DNA of 64,000 nt, taken from NCBI RefSeq assembly GCF_915403165.1, contig NZ_OU659204.1, forward strand, positions 2,604,001-2,668,000, given 5' to 3'. A program made the translations under genes and the position numbers. Source of the stretch: Providencia alcalifaciens (GTDB taxonomy: Bacteria > Pseudomonadota > Gammaproteobacteria > Enterobacterales > Enterobacteriaceae). Below are positions 60,299-64,000 of this stretch, piece by piece (the stretch's first letter is position 1; each line of letters opens with the position of its first letter). The notes beneath the pieces are model-generated. The model ran no database searches and had not been told where the DNA came from. It saw only the letters and a list, made by a program, of their open reading frames with translations.

Positions 60299-61211
60299 GT
60301 GTTTCTCCGAAATAATGAGTCAGAAACAGCGCATCGCGAATGCCAAATAGCATGTCGCAACCTGAACTAGACCCGATATTTAAAATCTCTAAAATTTGTG
60401 GATAAATATTTGTTTCTCGCCCATCAACTAAACACTGGATCAGTTGATGCATATTTTCGCGATACTCTTGGTTTAATGCTTTTTCTAACGTGATGGCACT
60501 GATAGGTGTTGTATTCGCCTTGCTTTGCGAAATTCCTTGATAAAAACTCTGATAGAAGGAATTCGCAGGGTGATGTTTCAACAACAAAAAAGCCATCAGT
60601 CCCACTAAATAATCATCTCCCGAAGGTGTTAACCCAATTCCTAACCCAACAAACTGGCTTACAATATTAATCAATGCTTGGTGCCGTTTATTGAAAAATA
60701 ATTTAATTAAACTAGAGCGTAATTCATTTAATTTCTTTGATGATTCAAGATAAAAATAATTCTCCCCTTGGTAGTTAAAAAGAGAGTGTGTTTTATCATT
60801 TAAAATAGAATCAATTTCGTTAATTTTAGACTGAAGAAAATAACGGTATTTTTCTTCGGTTAATTTATCATTAATAAAATAAACCGTTGGTGGGATCCAT
60901 TTCTTACATAATAAAAATGAAACAGCATATTTCTCACCAATATGAATTTCATTATTTAAAATACAAACAGAATCCCCCGCCATGATATTTAACGGTAAAA
61001 AATCCTTATTAATTATTCGGCAACTATTGGGTCCATTATCCGTTTGCGAACTAAGCAAGGTATAAAGTTGGTTATTAATAGAAAAATTAATGGCTTTATT
61101 GAATACTTGCTCGACATTCCCTGTTAATAATGGCTGATGCAAAAGATCCAAGAAATGCACATCAGCCGTTAACCCATAAATGTTTTGCCGCTGAGATTGG
61201 TGTCTGTCCAC
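60288..61211 (-). CDS. yahE: DUF2877 protein YahE
   Basis: 307 residues, DUF2877 family (related to YlbF/AllH). The diagnostic FVGLGIGLTPSGDDYLVGLMAF lies at about 187-208. The start is GTG 61211, preceded by AGGGGG. It is AT-richer in its middle. Probably the third subunit of the YahFGE carbamoyl-transfer complex; overlaps yahF and follows yahD by 18 nt. Confidence 0.85.
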   Translation of the reverse strand: MDRHQSQRQNIYGLTADVHFLDLLHQPLLTGNVEQVFNKAINFSINNQLYTLLSSQTDNGPNSCRIINKDFLPLNIMAGDSVCILNNEIHIGEKYAVSFLLCKKWIPPTVYFINDKLTEEKYRYFLQSKINEIDSILNDKTHSLFNYQGENYFYLESSKKLNELRSSLIKLFFNKRHQALINIVSQFVGLGIGLTPSGDDYLVGLMAFLLLKHHPANSFYQSFYQGISQSKANTTPISAITLEKALNQEYRENMHQLIQCLVDGRETNIYPQILEILNIGSSSGCDMLFGIRDALFLTHYFGETHVD

Positions 61212-61229
61212 AATCCCCCTTATGGGTGG

Positions 61230-61835
61230 TTACGCACCCGCTGCAATCAGTAATTCAGCGATTTCGTGATAGCCTTTTTCCTGTGCCAGCTCTAACGGTT
61301 TTTTGCCATATTTGTCCGTCATATGTGGATTAGCACCGTGCTCTAACAGCATTTTTACGATTTGCTGCTGTTTTACACCACCATCATTCAACACAATCGC
61401 TTCTAGCAATGGCGTCCAGCCGACAAAGTTGGTGTGGTTAACATTAATGTCCGTGTTTTCAAGTAATTCACGCACAATTTCCACATGCCCTTTTTCACTC
61501 GCTGGCGTGATCCCAACACCACCAAAACGGGTTAATAAATCTAAATTCGGGTTAGCAGGTAATACCAAGCGTAATAATGTTAAATCATTATTTAGGCAAC
61601 TTAATAAAAATGGGTTAAAACAGGTTTGATCTTGTTTATTAATATCAGCACCCGCATGAATAAGAAAATCAACGCACTCATAGTGCTGATTTAAACTGGC
61701 ATTCACAATAGCAGTTCGACCTTGGCGATTGGTGCTATTAATATCAACACCTTTTTCAAGGCAATTTTTTAAAATAGCTAATTGGCCTTGCTCTGCTGCT
61801 TTAAGAAAATCTTGAACGAGTGTGCTTTCTGTCAT
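61230..61835 (-). CDS. yahD: Ankyrin-repeat protein YahD
   Basis: 201 residues consisting almost entirely of ankyrin repeats (about five; for example NRQGRTAIVNASLNQHYECVDFLIHAGAD, and DKYGKKPLELAQEKGYHEIAELLIAAGA at the end). No signal peptide. ATG 61835 has GGAG 6 nt upstream; the frame extends to an upstream TTG without support. Position and type match Escherichia YahD. Likely a protein-binding scaffold for the YahFGE enzymes. First gene of the operon. Confidence 0.87.
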   Translation of the reverse strand: MTESTLVQDFLKAAEQGQLAILKNCLEKGVDINSTNRQGRTAIVNASLNQHYECVDFLIHAGADINKQDQTCFNPFLLSCLNNDLTLLRLVLPANPNLDLLTRFGGVGITPASEKGHVEIVRELLENTDINVNHTNFVGWTPLLEAIVLNDGGVKQQQIVKMLLEHGANPHMTDKYGKKPLELAQEKGYHEIAELLIAAGA

Positions 61836-62435
61836 AACGCTCTCCAAATTTAGCTATTTAAATTTCCAGATAGCCAAATTAAATATGAATTAAAGATTAT
61901 TTAGCATGGTTAGAGCATATCAATTGCCATTAATAAATAGAATCCATTTAAATTTAATTCATCAATCCGCCACCTTATTATTGATTTAAATTCAACAATC
62001 GAGCATTTTTGTGCGTGAAAGCATCCTTCACTGACCTTTATTGATGTTTTTTTGTCTGTTTTCTATGCAACTTGACCAAATTATTTTGTTAATCTGTTGG
62101 CCAATTTATTCTTTCTTCAATTTTGTGACAGCCATCAAATCAAAGGTTTTTAAATTGTTAACATTGTGATTTTTTTGTTTATAAACTCGATATCCCCTAA
62201 TGGTTATTTTTCCATTTAATTCAATAATATTAATTAGTTTGAATGTAAACATACGTTTCATTAGTTGCTTTTTGTGGTGACATAAATTAAATACTATTTA
62301 TTGTACAGAATAGATAAATATCCCCGCAGAGGGCTATCAATAATAATCGATAAAAAGCCTGTTTTTTAAGCTATTGAATTGTATTCACAGAAAATGTTAT
62401 TTAGGCTAATTTTTACACACTTTGGGACACGACAC
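61836..62435. other. yahD-yahB divergent control region
   Basis: 600 nt, AT-rich, no ORF supported. As a divergent LysR-target gap it should contain the YahB binding sites and both promoters, but I could not single out one T-N11-A site with confidence. AT-rich runs near 62040-62280 may be curved DNA. Confidence 0.45.
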
Positions 62436-63371
62436 ATGAACTCTATTTTTACCGAAGAAAATTTATTGACCTATACCACCGCCGCTAAATTTGCCAGTTT
62501 CAGTAAAGCGGCTGAAGAACTTGGGATTACTACCTCAGCAGTAAGCTACACCATAAAACGTATCGAAACCTATTTAGATGTCGCCCTGTTTATCCGCGAT
62601 ACCCGTAATATTGAGCTGACCGAAGCGGGATACTATTTTTATCGCAAAGCCACCGACCTTCTGAATAATTTTCATCTCATCAAAAAAAGTATCGATTCCA
62701 TTGAACAAGGGATTGAAGCCCGTGTTCGCATCTGTATCAATCAGTTGATCTACACCCCTTACCATACGGCGAAATTACTGCAAATCTTGAAAAAGCAATT
62801 TGGTACCTGCCAGATAACTGTTACCACGGAAGTGTATAACGGTGTTTGGGATGCCATTATCAATAACCATTCGGATATTGCGATTGGGGCTCCGGGTACA
62901 CTCATGGATGGCGGCGGGATTGATTACACAGAAATTGGAGCCATACACTGGCAGTTTGCGATAGCGTCTAGCCACCCTTTAGCCTTAATGCCTGAGCCAA
63001 TTGCCGAAAGCCAGCTACGCCTCTATCCAAATATTATGGTGGAAGATACCGCGCATACCATCAATAAACGCGTTGGGTGGCTACTGCACGGGCAAGAGGC
63101 AATTCAAGTGCCCGATTTCAACACTAAATGCCAGTGCCAAATCTTAGGTGAAGGGATCGGATTTTTGCCAGACTATATGGTCAAAGAACATGTAAAAAAC
63201 GGTGTCTTAGTCACTAAGCAAATACAAAACCCAAGGCAGGATTCTCACATGCTATTAGCCACTCAGCACTCTGCAACAGGGTTAGTCACCCAATGGATCA
63301 GAAAAGAATTTATGGCAAATGGGGTATTAACAGAGCTTTACAGTGACTTACTCAAGCCCATCGCCAATTAA
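62436..63371 (+). CDS. yahB: LysR-type regulator YahB
   Basis: 311 residues. N-terminal winged helix (about 3-62, AAKFASFSKAAEELGITTSAVSYTIKRIE) and LysR substrate-binding domain. ATG 62436 gives MNSIFTEENLL, the start I recall for Escherichia YahB, and the C-terminal half is nearly the same (YPNIMVEDTAHTINKRVGWLLHGQE). Divergent from yahDEFG, so it most likely controls that operon in response to the unknown substrate. Confidence 0.9.
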   Translation: MNSIFTEENLLTYTTAAKFASFSKAAEELGITTSAVSYTIKRIETYLDVALFIRDTRNIELTEAGYYFYRKATDLLNNFHLIKKSIDSIEQGIEARVRICINQLIYTPYHTAKLLQILKKQFGTCQITVTTEVYNGVWDAIINNHSDIAIGAPGTLMDGGGIDYTEIGAIHWQFAIASSHPLALMPEPIAESQLRLYPNIMVEDTAHTINKRVGWLLHGQEAIQVPDFNTKCQCQILGEGIGFLPDYMVKEHVKNGVLVTKQIQNPRQDSHMLLATQHSATGLVTQWIRKEFMANGVLTELYSDLLKPIAN

Positions 63372-64000
63372 CACGGTTCTAATTGATGAGCCAACTGCTC
63401 CGCCAATACTGAAACCATCTCCGATGATTCTTTGTGAAAATGCATCGCCAGTTCCATCTCTTGGGCAGGAGGAAAACCCTCTTCTGCTATCAAGATTCGA
63501 TGCTGGGGTAATTTAGCGCGTACGGGTAACAGGCTAACCCCTAATCCGTCGGTAATCGCACTTTGGATACCCGCCAGACTGGTGCAAGTGTAAGTGATGT
63601 GCCAAGGGCGTTGCTCATTATCTAACAATCTAAACATATCATTCCGGTATAGCCCATTTTCTGGAAAAACAATCAGTGGAATAGAATCAGTGAGGAGAAC
63701 ATGTTGCTGGCGACTCGCTAGCCAGCAAAGAGGCTCTGACCAATGATAATCACTATGAAATTCCCCTTTTCGTTGTTTCACAATGATCAAATCCAACTCA
63801 CCATGCTGATAGCGTTGCTGTAGTTGACGACTCAATCCGCTAGTCACTTCTAATCGGACATTAGGATGCGCTTGCATAAATGCGGCTAATGTCGGTGTCA
63901 CTAATCCCGACGCCAAATCTTCAGGAAACCCTAATCGCAGAGTTTGAATAATCGCATTTCCTGTTATTTTCATAAAAAACGTATCATTAAGTGCCAGAAT
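63368..64000 (-). CDS. LysR-type regulator, N-terminus outside window
   Basis: 211 visible codons including the stop. The frame stays open to the window edge (ILALNDTFF precedes the first Met), so the HTH domain lies beyond. The visible part is a LysR substrate-binding domain: LRLGFPEDLASGLVTPTLAAFMQAHPNVRLEV…GELDLIIVKQ…GLGVSLLPV. It converges with yahB, stops overlapping by 3 nt (63368-63371). Target unknown. Confidence 0.85.
   Translation of the reverse strand: MLALNDTFFMKITGNAIIQTLRLGFPEDLASGLVTPTLAAFMQAHPNVRLEVTSGLSRQLQQRYQHGELDLIIVKQRKGEFHSDYHWSEPLCWLASRQQHVLLTDSIPLIVFPENGLYRNDMFRLLDNEQRPWHITYTCTSLAGIQSAITDGLGVSLLPVRAKLPQHRILIAEEGFPPAQEMELAMHFHKESSEMVSVLAEQLAHQLEPC

Overview
The window is a chromosomal segment of an enterobacterium of the Morganellaceae, most likely Providencia. 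This is inferred from moderate-to-low GC, an Escherichia-like gene order with clearly diverged sequences, and Providencia/Proteus-style insertions between conserved blocks. No database search was possible; every family call comes from motifs and remembered family features.

Layout. 1-2758: end of an AfuBC-type ABC importer. 2912-3543: ChpS/ChpB (MazEF-type) toxin-antitoxin pair. 3643-13156: purL (PurR box), mltF, tadA, leuE, an unrecognised repeat-containing small protein, yfhL, acpS, pdxJ. 13457-18847: recO, era, rnc, lepB and lepA. 19142-21819: the envelope-stress operon rpoE-rseA-rseB-rseC, with a sigma-E promoter. 22249-24624: nadB and trmN. 24784-28091: an IclR regulator coupled to hutG, two copies of a palindromic repeat, and gltS. 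28273-38288: srmB, a lipase-ankyrin fusion, grcA (FNR box), ung, grpE (sigma-32 promoter), nadK, recN (two LexA boxes), bamE, rnfH, ratA, smpB, then ssrA (tmRNA) to 38699.

The 3' end of ssrA appears to be the entry point of an AT-rich island (about 38700-46900). It carries a truncated FtsK-like motor with a small membrane protein, a broken tyrosine integrase, and a two-gene McrBC-like system: a coiled-coil AAA+ protein plus a DUF2357/PD-(D/E)XK nuclease. A degenerate copy of the ssrA 3' end lies at 46884-46903. Just beyond it an IS3-family element sits inside the loop of a terminator hairpin. The coiled-coil AAA+/nuclease pair is the best candidate for a poorly described (probably antiviral) system.

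After the island: a Zur-controlled rpmE2-zinT operon, a MesX-MesD folate-independent methionine synthase pair with a MetR box, a periplasmic isoaspartyl peptidase/asparaginase, and a complete yah-type cluster: yahJ amidohydrolase, yahI carbamate kinase, an added purine/pyrimidine-type permease, yahG, yahF, yahE, yahD and the divergent regulator yahB. yahFGE resemble the subunits of oxamate carbamoyltransferase. Together with the carbamate kinase they suggest ATP-yielding breakdown of an unidentified ureide or heterocycle that is first processed in the periplasm. The window ends in a second, partial LysR gene.
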